From: DATKZH01 sp964475955
Lineage (GTDB): Bacteria > Planctomycetota > Planctomycetia > Pirellulales > Thermoguttaceae
DNA: 11,956 nt
NCBI GenBank assembly: GCA_964475955.1
Contig: CAYYZY010000227.1
Location: 1-11,956 of the forward strand
Direction of reading: 5' to 3'
Position numbers and translations under genes: made by a program
Part shown: positions 1-6,221 of the stretch, one piece after another
Position numbering within the stretch: position 1 is the stretch's first letter
Layout of the letters: each line of letters opens with the position of its first letter
The notes under the pieces: model-generated
Told to the model about the DNA's origin: nothing
Databases searched by the model: none
Seen by the model: only the letters and a program-made list of their open reading frames with translations

Positions 1-2
1 GG

Positions 3-794
3 CTGGTTTATCGGGGGGATTTCGCACTGGGCACGCTGATGCGGTTTCTGCCCATCGTGACCCAGGTGTTCCTCTGGGCCGCGGTCTTCTCGGCCGTGGG
101 CTCGGCGGGCGGCGGCTCGGGGGCCGGGGGCGAGACGCGGATCGTCGGCTACAGCTACCACGACTTCATCGCCTATTACCTGCTGACGATGGTCAGCCGG
201 GCGTTTTCCAGCATGCCGGGGCTGGCCTCGGGCATCGCCCGCGACATCCGCGACGGCACCGTCAAGAAGTACCTCATCCAGCCGATCGACATGCTTCACT
301 TTCTGTTCCTCTACCGGGTGGCCCACAAGCTGGTCTACTACACGGTTGCGCTGGTCCCGTTTGCGGCGGTCTTCTTCCTCTGCCGCGGCTACTTCCCGGC
401 CGAGGCGCCCGACGCGACCACCTGGCTCGCCTACCTTGCCTCGCTGGCGATGGCCTTCCTGCTGGGGTTCTTCCTGGAGGCCACGATCGGGATGCTCGGA
501 TTCTGGTTCCTGGAGGTCAGCTCGCTGTTGTTCATCTACATGCTGTTCAGCTTCTTCTTTTCGGGCCACATGTTCCCCATCGACATGCTGCCCGGCGTGT
601 GGGGCGACGTGGTCGGCCTGACGCCGCTTCAGTACCTGGCCTACTTCCCGTCGGCCGTGTTCCTGCGCAAGGTGACCGGGCCCGACCTGGCCTGGGGGCT
701 GGCGGTCCAGGCGTTTTGGGTGGTGTTCTTCATCGCGGCCAGCCGCTGGGCGCTCCGGCGCGGCGTGCGGCGCTACAGCGGGTTCGGGGGATGA
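3..794 (+). CDS. ABC-2 type transporter permease, 5' end outside the window
   Basis: This is an integral membrane subunit of an ABC transporter of the ABC2_membrane_6 type (COG4587-like). The frame is open from the first full codon, and the residues LVYRGDFALGTL precede the first visible ATG at 39. They look like the usual start of this family, so the true start lies a few codons upstream of the window and the ATG at 39 is internal. Several hydrophobic segments are visible. A conserved cytoplasmic stretch, RDGTVKKYLIQPID (249-290), matches the corresponding motif of the next gene, and a late FP-ID-LPG / TPLQYLAYFPS region is also family-like. The stop codon overlaps the next start in an ATGA, so the two are translationally coupled. 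The pair would normally need an ATPase subunit (COG4586-like), expected just upstream and not visible. The substrate is unknown. Confidence 0.88.
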   Translation: MVYRGDFALGTLMRFLPIVTQVFLWAAVFSAVGSAGGGSGAGGETRIVGYSYHDFIAYYLLTMVSRAFSSMPGLASGIARDIRDGTVKKYLIQPIDMLHFLFLYRVAHKLVYYTVALVPFAAVFFLCRGYFPAEAPDATTWLAYLASLAMAFLLGFFLEATIGMLGFWFLEVSSLLFIYMLFSFFFSGHMFPIDMLPGVWGDVVGLTPLQYLAYFPSAVFLRKVTGPDLAWGLAVQAFWVVFFIAASRWALRRGVRRYSGFGG

Positions 795-1636
795 GCCGGA
801 TGACGCACCGACCGTCGTATCTCCGCGTCTTCCTCACCTTCGCGCGCAACAGCCTCGTGCGCGACATGACCTTCCGCGGCAACTTCCTCATCGAGACGCT
901 CTCCTCGGTGGCCTGGGTGTTCATGAACCTCGGCTTCTACACGCTCATTTTCCACTACACGCCGATGCTCGGGGCGGGCACGGGCTGGGGGAAGTACCAG
1001 TTCTTCCTGTTTCTGGCCACGACGCTGCTGGTCAACAGCGTCGTGTACGCTTTCTTCATGCGCAACGCCCAGGAGATCAGCGAGCTGGTGCGCAACGGCA
1101 CGCTCGACTTCGCGCTGCTCAAGCCGATCGACACGCAGTTCCTCGTTTCGCTCCAGCGCGTGGAATGGTCGTCGCTGGCCAACTTCGCGGTGGGGCTGGG
1201 GCTGATGGCCTATTCGCTCACGCAGGTCGACTACACACCCGGGCCGATCCAGTTCCTCCTCTACCCGCTCTACGTCGCCTGCGGCGTGGCCATTCTGTAC
1301 AGCCTGATGGTTTCGCTGGCCGTCTCGGCGGTGTGGCTGGGGCGCAATCAGACGCTCTACAACTTCTGGTTCTACATCACGAACTTCTCCCGCTACCCGA
1401 TGGAGATCTACCGCGGCACGTTCGGCGACCCGATCCGGTGGCTGTTCACGTTCATCCTGCCGGTGCTGGTGGCCGTGAACGTCCCGGCCCGGCTGCTGGT
1501 CCGCCCGCTCGACCCCCGCACGCCCGGCGACTGGCTCCTGCCCCTGTTCGCACTGGTAGCCACGGCCGGCAGCCTGGCCGCCTCGCGCTGGGTGTTCAAG
1601 CGGGCGCTGGTGAGTTATCGTAGTGCGAGTAGTTGA
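791..1636 (+). CDS. ABC-2 type transporter permease, second subunit
   Basis: This is the partner permease (COG3694-like, same Pfam family as the preceding gene), 281 aa, probably forming a heterodimeric membrane channel with it. I chose the ATG at 791 because it overlaps the previous stop as ATGA and leaves an N-terminus (FLTFARNSLVRDMTFRGNF) that parallels the start of the upstream paralogue. The open frame runs back to 599, but that would overlap the first gene by almost 200 bases. About six hydrophobic segments are visible (roughly residues 33-55, 70-90, 128-145, 155-182, 215-238, 248-265). The signature RNGTLDFALLKPID sits at residues 101-114, equivalent to the motif in subunit one. Later family features include SRYPMEIYRG and a PVLVAVNVPARLL segment. 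The exported substrate cannot be read from the sequence. Confidence 0.88.
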   Translation: MSRMTHRPSYLRVFLTFARNSLVRDMTFRGNFLIETLSSVAWVFMNLGFYTLIFHYTPMLGAGTGWGKYQFFLFLATTLLVNSVVYAFFMRNAQEISELVRNGTLDFALLKPIDTQFLVSLQRVEWSSLANFAVGLGLMAYSLTQVDYTPGPIQFLLYPLYVACGVAILYSLMVSLAVSAVWLGRNQTLYNFWFYITNFSRYPMEIYRGTFGDPIRWLFTFILPVLVAVNVPARLLVRPLDPRTPGDWLLPLFALVATAGSLAASRWVFKRALVSYRSASS

Positions 1637-1638
1637 GA

Positions 1639-1791
1639 GAGTGGCGAGTGGCGGGTGGCAGGTGGCGAGTGAAGATGTGGTAGGATCGGTCGAGGGACGA
1701 GCCCCGTGCATCGCGGTGGTAGCGTGGGTCTCGTACCTCGACCCACCCTACTCACCACTCCGAACTCCCGACTCCCCACTCCCGACTCCCA
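1639..1791. repeat. Composite inverted repeat with G-rich and C-rich flanks
   Basis: No gene is seen between the permease stop and the isomerase start. The left flank (1639-1671) is a loose tandem of GAGTGGC / GGGTGGC units. The right flank (1751-1791) is a loose tandem of ACTCCC / ACTCCCG units, so the flanks are purine-rich and pyrimidine-rich mirror halves. Between them, 1680-1708 and 1723-1751 form a 29-base imperfect inverted repeat (arms beginning GTAGGATCGG and ending ACCCACCCTAC). Inside the right arm a 12-bp stem with one mismatch pairs 1719-1730 with 1740-1751. I recall similar GAGTGGC-type tracts scattered through planctomycete genomes, but that is memory and not a search. Confidence 0.75.
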
Positions 1792-1794
1792 CCC

Positions 1795-2649
1795 ATGAAC
1801 CTCTCCTTCAGCTCTAACGCTTACCAACGATTCTCGATCGAAACCACCATCCGCCGCATCGCCGGGTTGGGCTACGCGGGGCTGGAACTGTTGGCCGACG
1901 TGCCCCACGCCTGGCCCGCCGGGCTGCTGGAGGAGCGGAAACGGGCGATCCGCGATTGCCTCGCGGAACACCGGCTGGCGATCGCCAACGTCAACGCCTT
2001 CATGATGAACGCGGTGGCCGACCCGCGCCAGCCGTACTGGCACCCGTCGTGGATCGAGCCCGACGCCGCCTACCGGGCGATCCGGCGCGAGCACACCAAG
2101 CGGGCGTTGCGACTGGCCGCCGAGCTGGGCGGGCCGAGCATCCAGACCGAGCCCGGGGGCCCGTTGGCCCCGGGCCGGTCGTGGCAGGAGGCCGCCCGGG
2201 TGTTCTACGACGAGTTGATGCCGTGCGTCGAGGTGGCCGAAGAGGTCGGCGTCGACCTGCTGATCGAGCCGGAGCCGGGCCTGCTGATCGAGACGTTCCA
2301 GCAGTACCTCGACTTCGTCGACCGCATCGAGTCGCCCCGCGTGGGGCTCAACTTCGACGTCGGCCACGCCTACTGCACGAGCCAGGACCCGCAGGCGTGG
2401 ATCCCCGAGATGGCCCCGCACACGAAGCACTACCACATCGAGGACATCGCCGCCGACCGCACCCACCAGCACCTCATCCCCGGCGACGGCGCGATCGACT
2501 TTCGGGCCACCCTCGGCGCGATCGCCCGCTCGGGCTACAAGGGCTGGATTACCGTCGAGCTCTACCCCTACCTCGACAACCCGGATGAAGCGGGGCGGGA
2601 AGCGCGGGAGTTCCTAAAGCGGGTGTGGGGCGAGATCGACGCGGGGTGA
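1795..2649 (+). CDS. Sugar phosphate isomerase/epimerase-like TIM-barrel protein
   Basis: This is a 284-aa cytoplasmic protein of the AP_endonuc_2 / xylose isomerase-like TIM-barrel family (PF01261), usually metal-dependent isomerases or epimerases of sugars and polyols. Likely metal ligands by family spacing are E158 (in LLIEPEPG), D188 (in NFDVGHA), H214 (in HYHIEDI) and E255 (in ITVELYPY). The D-to-H spacing of 26 residues matches tagatose 3-epimerase-type enzymes as I remember them. A PGDGAIDF loop at 229-236 is also typical. The length is normal and the barrel looks complete. The ATG at 1795 is the only sensible start; the bases before it are C-rich with no clear Shine-Dalgarno site. The gene stands alone between two inverted copies of one palindromic repeat. 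The exact substrate cannot be assigned. Confidence 0.85.
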   Translation: MNLSFSSNAYQRFSIETTIRRIAGLGYAGLELLADVPHAWPAGLLEERKRAIRDCLAEHRLAIANVNAFMMNAVADPRQPYWHPSWIEPDAAYRAIRREHTKRALRLAAELGGPSIQTEPGGPLAPGRSWQEAARVFYDELMPCVEVAEEVGVDLLIEPEPGLLIETFQQYLDFVDRIESPRVGLNFDVGHAYCTSQDPQAWIPEMAPHTKHYHIEDIAADRTHQHLIPGDGAIDFRATLGAIARSGYKGWITVELYPYLDNPDEAGREAREFLKRVWGEIDAG

Positions 2650-2676
2650 TCGTTGGGCGTTCGTGTGGGGCGTTTC

Positions 2677-2701
2677 GTAGGGTGGGTCGAGGCACGAGAC
2701 C
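2677..2701. repeat. Second copy of the GTAGGGTGGGTC repeat, inverted relative to 1727-1751
   Basis: These 25 bases match the reverse complement of 1727-1751 with about two differences (start GTAGGGTGGGTCGAGG). Its own right half is degraded, so it no longer forms the full stem seen at 1719-1751. With the upstream copy it flanks the isomerase gene as an inverted pair. The rest of 2650-2797 shows no coding signal. Confidence 0.75.
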
Positions 2702-2797
2702 GACGCGCTCGAACGCGAACGCTCTGATACGGGAGCGGGGCGCCGACTCCGGTCCGCTTCAGCCGACGAGTGCTGCGTCAAGTTGAGAAGATGGGCT

Positions 2798-2896
2798 TGG
2801 GTGCCATGTCCACGATGCGACGCAGCGTGGACATGCCGTCAAAGGGTACGATCTTTCATGCCCACGCCGCGGGTCGCGTCGTGGGCATGGCACCCA
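2798..2896. repeat. 99-bp double-hairpin element with terminal inverted repeats
   Basis: The outer ends are an 11-bp perfect inverted repeat, TGGGTGCCATG (2798-2808) and CATGGCACCCA (2886-2896). Inside are two hairpins with 10-bp perfect stems: CATGTCCACG (2805-2814) with CGTGGACATG (2826-2835), and CATGCCCACG (2857-2866) with CGTGGGCATG (2880-2889). The two stems differ by one base pair, T-A in the left and C-G in the right, so both stay fully paired. This is a compensatory change. The halves are inverted copies of each other. The layout resembles a paired REP (BIME-like) or very small MITE-like unit. No ORF is supported. Confidence 0.8.
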
Positions 2897-2918
2897 GCAT
2901 CATCGTTCGATCGCCCGG

Positions 2919-3341
2919 GTGGTCCCGGCGACGGTGAAGCCGGAAGCGTGCGAGCATCCCGTGCTGCGCGGGTGGAAGGCGTTCACGTTCGACGACGAGC
3001 CGTACTGGAACAACTACTTCGGCAAGCGAGGGATGGCCGAAAACGTCACGTCGCTGGCCTACGCCATGCTGCCGGCCGACGCTCCGAAGAAGGAGACGCT
3101 CGCCTGGGCGGTCGAGCGGCCCGACGGCGGCCGCGGCGTCGGCATCGTGCTGCCCCACTACTTCCGAAGCTGGGAGGTCGACGACCTGCGCACGCTCGTG
3201 CTCAACGCCGTCTGCTGGACCGCGAAGATCGAGGTCCCGCCGGAGGGCGTGCAGACGACCCTCCCCGATCTGGCCACCTTCGAGCCCACCTCGGTCGATC
3301 CCAAGCCGAGGCCCCGGCGGAAACCGAAGCCGAGAAAGTGA
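2919..3341 (+). pseudogene. ThuA-like domain protein, C-terminal half only
   Basis: The 140-residue reading from a GTG at 2919 matches my memory of the C-terminal half of planctomycete ThuA-like proteins (trehalose-utilisation family, glutamine-amidotransferase-like fold). Visible hallmarks are HPVLRGWKAFTFDDEPYW (13-30), AWAVERPDGGRGVGIVLPHY (62-81), DDLRTLVLNAVCWTAKIEVP (88-107) and a basic Pro/Arg/Lys tail (129-140). Full-length members are roughly 220-300 aa, so about half is missing. The frame stays open upstream into the double-hairpin element that ends at 2896, but those codons do not look like a ThuA N-terminus. No Shine-Dalgarno site precedes the GTG. I infer a 5'-truncated remnant whose breakpoint coincides with the repeat. 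A short expressed protein is possible but less likely. Confidence 0.6.
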
Positions 3342-3450
3342 CGCCCGCCTTGCTCCGCGCTGGCCGCCGCGCGCGATGGCTTGCACGCCCCCGCGGGGCG
3401 AATTAGACTGCGACCGACGTGGGTGGCCCAAATCCTGCCTGGATCCGAAC

Positions 3451-3507
3451 GTGGGGCACGTTTCCAACGTGTCCACAACCCAATGGCACGTTGGAAACGT
3501 GCCCCAC
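3451..3507. repeat. 21-bp perfect inverted repeat with nested hairpins
   Basis: Arms 3451-3471 and 3487-3507 are perfect reverse complements around a 15-base loop. The left arm starts GTGGGGCACG and the right arm ends CGTGCCCCAC. Each arm is itself palindromic: CACGTT-TCC-AACGTG on the left (3457-3471) and GGCACGTT-GGA-AACGTGCC on the right (3485-3503). The DNA can therefore fold as one long stem or two short ones. It lies upstream of the GntP gene, and a single related unit follows that gene at 5313. No T-run follows, so it is not a classical terminator. Confidence 0.85.
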
Positions 3508-3569
3508 AACATGCGCGCACCAGGCGCGCATCATCACGGTCAGAGACAACTCGCAGTGCGGGGGAAGCG

Positions 3570-5309
3570 ATGCTCAATCCGCTGGTGATCCTGCTGATTG
3601 GCGTGGTGGTCGTCGTGGGGATGATCATCGTGCTCCGGGTGAACGCGTTCATCGCCCTGATCACGGCGGCGATGGTCGTGAGCCTGCTTTCGGCGGGGGA
3701 GCTGAGCGAGAAGATCTCCCGGGTGGCCGAGGCGTTCGGCGGCGCGGCGGCGAAGATCGGGATCGTCATCGCGCTGGCGGCGGTGATCGGCAAGTGCCTG
3801 ATGGACAGCGGCGCGGCCGACCGGATCGTGCGCTCGTTCCTCAAGGTGCTGGGCGAGAAGCGGTCGAGCTGGGCGTTGATGGGGAGCGGGTTCGTCCTCT
3901 CGGTGCCGGTCTTCTTCGACACGGTGTTCTACCTGCTCGTCCCGTTGGCCCGATCGCTCTTCCGGCGAACCAACAGGAACTACGTGCTCTACGTGACGGC
4001 GATCGGCTGCGGCGCGGCGATCACCCACACGCTCGTGCCGCCCACGCCCGGCCCGCTGGTCATGGCCGACACGATGGGTATCGACCTGGGCGTGATGATC
4101 ATGATGGGCGTGCTGGTCGGGATCCCTACGGCGATCGTGGGGCTTTTCTTCTGCCGGCTGTTGAACTGCCTGTTCGTCATTCCCATGCGGCCGTACAGCG
4201 GCGAGGCGGAGCCGGCCCCGCTGGCCGACCACGAACTGCCGCCGCTCTGGCTTTCGCTCTTGCCGATCGTGTTGCCGGTGCTGATGATTTCGACCCATAC
4301 CGTGGCGCAGACGGTCGCCAACGCGGAGCGCAAGGCCCTGATGCGCACCGGCGAAGTCTTCGATTGGGGGAAGCTCGGCGGCGCCTTGGCCGAGGTGGAA
4401 GCCGCCGAGGAGCCCCGGTTGGCGGCCCGGGCCGTGTGGAAGCGACTCTCGCCCGAGGTGCGCAACGAAATCGTCGAACCGGGCGCGCCGGGGCCCGCCG
4501 TGGGGGCGCAGCTCCGGGAGGAGGTTCGCGGGATCGTGGCCGAGCGGGCGCTTCACGCGGAGCCGGCCTTCGCCGCCGTTGCGCTGCCCGAGGCGGCGAA
4601 GCGGCTCGCCGACCGCGGTTGGGACCAGCTCTCGCCGGAGGAAATCAAGGAGTACAACTGGCTGCTGCTCGAGTCGGTCTTCCCCGAGGCGGTCCGGCCC
4701 ACGGCGCCCCGCGCAGCGGCTTCGGTGACCGGGCTGTTGGGCGATCCCAACCTGGCGCTTCTGCTGTCGGCCGCCATCGCCATGGCGACGCTGGTCCACT
4801 ACCGGAACCTCTCGCTCCAAGACCTGGGCAGAACGACCGAGGTCGCCCTGATGAGCGGCGGCGTGATCATCCTCATCACGGCCGGCGGCGGGGCCTTCGG
4901 CAAGATGCTTCAGGAGTCGGGCGTCAGGGAGTATATCGAGGGGGCCGTGGGCTTGGGAGGGAGCAACCTGGGTCTGGCCATGCTCCTGGGGAGCTTCGGC
5001 ATCGCGGCCGTGCTGAAGATGGCCCAGGGGTCGAGCACGGTGGCGATGATCGCCGGCTCCTCGATGGTCGCCGCCCTGGGGCTGTCTTCCCAGGACCTCG
5101 GCTTCCACGTGGCCTACCTGGCGCTGGCCATCGGCAGCGGCTCACTCTTCGGCTCCTGGATGAACGACAGCGGCTTCTGGATCTTCGCCCGCATGAGCGG
5201 CTTCACTGAGGTCGAAACCCTCAAGCTGTGGACGTTCCTGCTCGTGATCATCGCGGTGGTCGGCCTGGGCTTCACGCTCGCGTTCGCCTGGCTGATCCCG
5301 CTGGCGTGA
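3570..5309 (+). CDS. GntP-family permease with an inserted soluble domain
   Basis: This 579-aa inner-membrane transporter belongs to the GntP family (proton-coupled uptake of gluconate or related sugar acids). Family motifs are clear: SVPVFFDTVFYLLVPLARSL (111-130), THTLVPPTPGPL (152-163), TAGGGAFGKMLQESG (437-451), KMAQGSSTVAM (483-493) and GSWMNDSGFWIFARMSG (528-544). The ATG at 3570 follows GGGGAAG by a short gap and leads straight into the first membrane segment. The frame is open back to 3381, but that stretch encodes a palindrome and not a protein-like sequence. GntP members usually have about 440-450 residues. The excess is one charged, helix-rich stretch at about 250-388, between two membrane segments. 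The substrate is unproven. Confidence 0.9.
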   Translation: MLNPLVILLIGVVVVVGMIIVLRVNAFIALITAAMVVSLLSAGELSEKISRVAEAFGGAAAKIGIVIALAAVIGKCLMDSGAADRIVRSFLKVLGEKRSSWALMGSGFVLSVPVFFDTVFYLLVPLARSLFRRTNRNYVLYVTAIGCGAAITHTLVPPTPGPLVMADTMGIDLGVMIMMGVLVGIPTAIVGLFFCRLLNCLFVIPMRPYSGEAEPAPLADHELPPLWLSLLPIVLPVLMISTHTVAQTVANAERKALMRTGEVFDWGKLGGALAEVEAAEEPRLAARAVWKRLSPEVRNEIVEPGAPGPAVGAQLREEVRGIVAERALHAEPAFAAVALPEAAKRLADRGWDQLSPEEIKEYNWLLLESVFPEAVRPTAPRAAASVTGLLGDPNLALLLSAAIAMATLVHYRNLSLQDLGRTTEVALMSGGVIILITAGGGAFGKMLQESGVREYIEGAVGLGGSNLGLAMLLGSFGIAAVLKMAQGSSTVAMIAGSSMVAALGLSSQDLGFHVAYLALAIGSGSLFGSWMNDSGFWIFARMSGFTEVETLKLWTFLLVIIAVVGLGFTLAFAWLIPLA

Positions 5310-5312
5310 GCC

Positions 5313-5336
5313 GTGGGGCACGTTTCCAGCGTGCCC
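5313..5336. repeat. Hairpin just after the GntP stop, same family as 3451-3507
   Basis: GGGCACG (5316-5322) pairs perfectly with CGTGCCC (5330-5336) across a 7-base loop, beginning six bases after the GntP stop. The segment from GTGGGGCACGTTTCCA onward matches the left arm of the 3451 element with one change (AACGTG to AGCGTG). It could mark or protect the 3' end of the transcript, but no T-run follows, so I do not call it an intrinsic terminator. Confidence 0.7.
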
Positions 5337-5390
5337 GGTAGGATGGAGTCGCGCCTCGCCGGTTGTGTTCTCGCGACGGACGTTCGCTCG

Positions 5391-5410
5391 GCACGGTTCA
5401 GCACGGTTCA
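5391..5410. repeat. 10-bp tandem duplication at the DUF4058 stop
   Basis: GCACGGTTCA occurs twice back to back (5391-5400 and 5401-5410). The last three bases of the second copy are the stop codon of the minus-strand DUF4058 gene. If that stop were read through, the first copy would supply another TGA, although in a different frame. It is probably a replication-slippage duplication. Confidence 0.8.
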
Positions 5411-6157
5411 GCCCGACGGCCCTTCCAGCACGGACCGCCACCGGCGCGGCATGACCGAGAAGGCCGTCTCGTAGGTCGCCTCCAACGGGACCGGCACGTG
5501 GCCGTTCGGCTCGAGGAAGAGCGGCATGTCGGGCAGCGGGTCGCCGACGGCGACCGTTTCGATGTACGCCCGCATGGTCAAGTCGCACTCGTAGGCCGCC
5601 AGCGTGAGCGGCTTGTCGGCAGGCAGCACGAACGGCGCGTCGTCCACCTCGCGCCAGATCGCGGCGTGAACTCCGTTGGGGTCGCGCGCGCCCGGCGGGA
5701 AGGGGTCGAGAATCAACAGGTGAATGCGGTTTTCGAGCAGTTCGCACGCCTTCTCGACCAGCGCCCGAAACGCGTGTTCGCTGGCCTTGTTGCCGGGCGA
5801 AACGATTTCGAGCATGGCGACGATCCGGTCTCCGCTGACGTGGCGCACGACCACGGAGCTCTTCTTGCGGCGGTAGAACTCCGCGTCGGTCTCGGCCGTG
5901 AACCGCGTCGTCGGGCGCACGTCGACGACGGCGGCCGTTCCTCCTCGGCAGCGCGGCACGGGCTGGTCCCCGTCGCCGGCCTGGGTTTGAAGCGTCAGCA
6001 CGTCGGGCCCGAAGCCGGCGGCCTGCTGCTCGGGCAAGGCGTAGTAGTCGCTCGGCAAGAGCCGTTGGTTCAGTTCGTCGCTTACGGCCGAAATCCACCG
6101 GTGATGGAAGGCGTGGAAGACGCCCGCCTCGACGCGTGTCCAATCGTGAATCGGCAT
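5408..6157 (-). CDS. DUF4058 family protein
   Basis: This 249-aa protein of unknown function matches DUF4058 (PF13267) by its N-terminus MPIHDWTRVEAGVFHAFHHR and by LLPSDYYALPEQ (33-44) and GPDVLTLQ (50-57). The family is, from memory, common in cyanobacteria and planctomycetes, often in many paralogues. A central strand IVAMLEIVSPGNK (112-124) resembles the E-x-x-S-P-x-N-K strand of Uma2/PD-(D/E)XK-like nuclease folds, with E117 and K124 as candidate site residues and D79 or D91 as possible partners. That link is inference; no activity is shown. No signal peptide or membrane segment is present. The start at 6157 gives the canonical N-terminus. It lies 64 bases downstream of the secreted hydrolase gene on the same strand and may be read from its transcript. 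Confidence 0.85.
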   Translation of the reverse strand: MPIHDWTRVEAGVFHAFHHRWISAVSDELNQRLLPSDYYALPEQQAAGFGPDVLTLQTQAGDGDQPVPRCRGGTAAVVDVRPTTRFTAETDAEFYRRKKSSVVVRHVSGDRIVAMLEIVSPGNKASEHAFRALVEKACELLENRIHLLILDPFPPGARDPNGVHAAIWREVDDAPFVLPADKPLTLAAYECDLTMRAYIETVAVGDPLPDMPLFLEPNGHVPVPLEATYETAFSVMPRRWRSVLEGPSG

Positions 6158-6221
6158 GGCGCCGGACTCCGCTGTTTGTCCCGTCGACCCACCGAACGGC
6201 GCTCCTGCCCTCCTTTTTCGC

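Noticed and set aside
599..790. Longer start for the second permease gene
   Set aside because: It would overlap the first permease by almost 200 bases, and the added residues are Arg/Gly-rich with no family resemblance. The ATGA overlap at 791 gives the normal N-terminus.
773..1711. Long minus-strand open frame across the second permease and the repeat
   Set aside because: It is opposite a well-supported gene, and its translation is rich in Arg, His, Gln and Glu without domains, as expected for antisense frames in GC-rich DNA.
1639..1791. CRISPR-like repeat array
   Set aside because: The tandem units are short, irregular and without unique spacers of constant length, and no cas genes are present.
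3381..3569. Upstream extension of the GntP frame
   Set aside because: The added codons translate the inverted repeat at 3451-3507 and look random. The ATG at 3570 has a better ribosome site and leads directly into the first membrane segment.
3540..5108. Long minus-strand frame opposite GntP
   Set aside because: It is an antisense shadow: low-complexity His/Arg/Asp/Gln composition with no recognisable domain, opposite a gene with clear family motifs.
5316..5336. Intrinsic terminator after GntP
   Set aside because: The hairpin is good but no run of T follows, and the sequence belongs to a dispersed repeat family. Termination there is possible but not shown.
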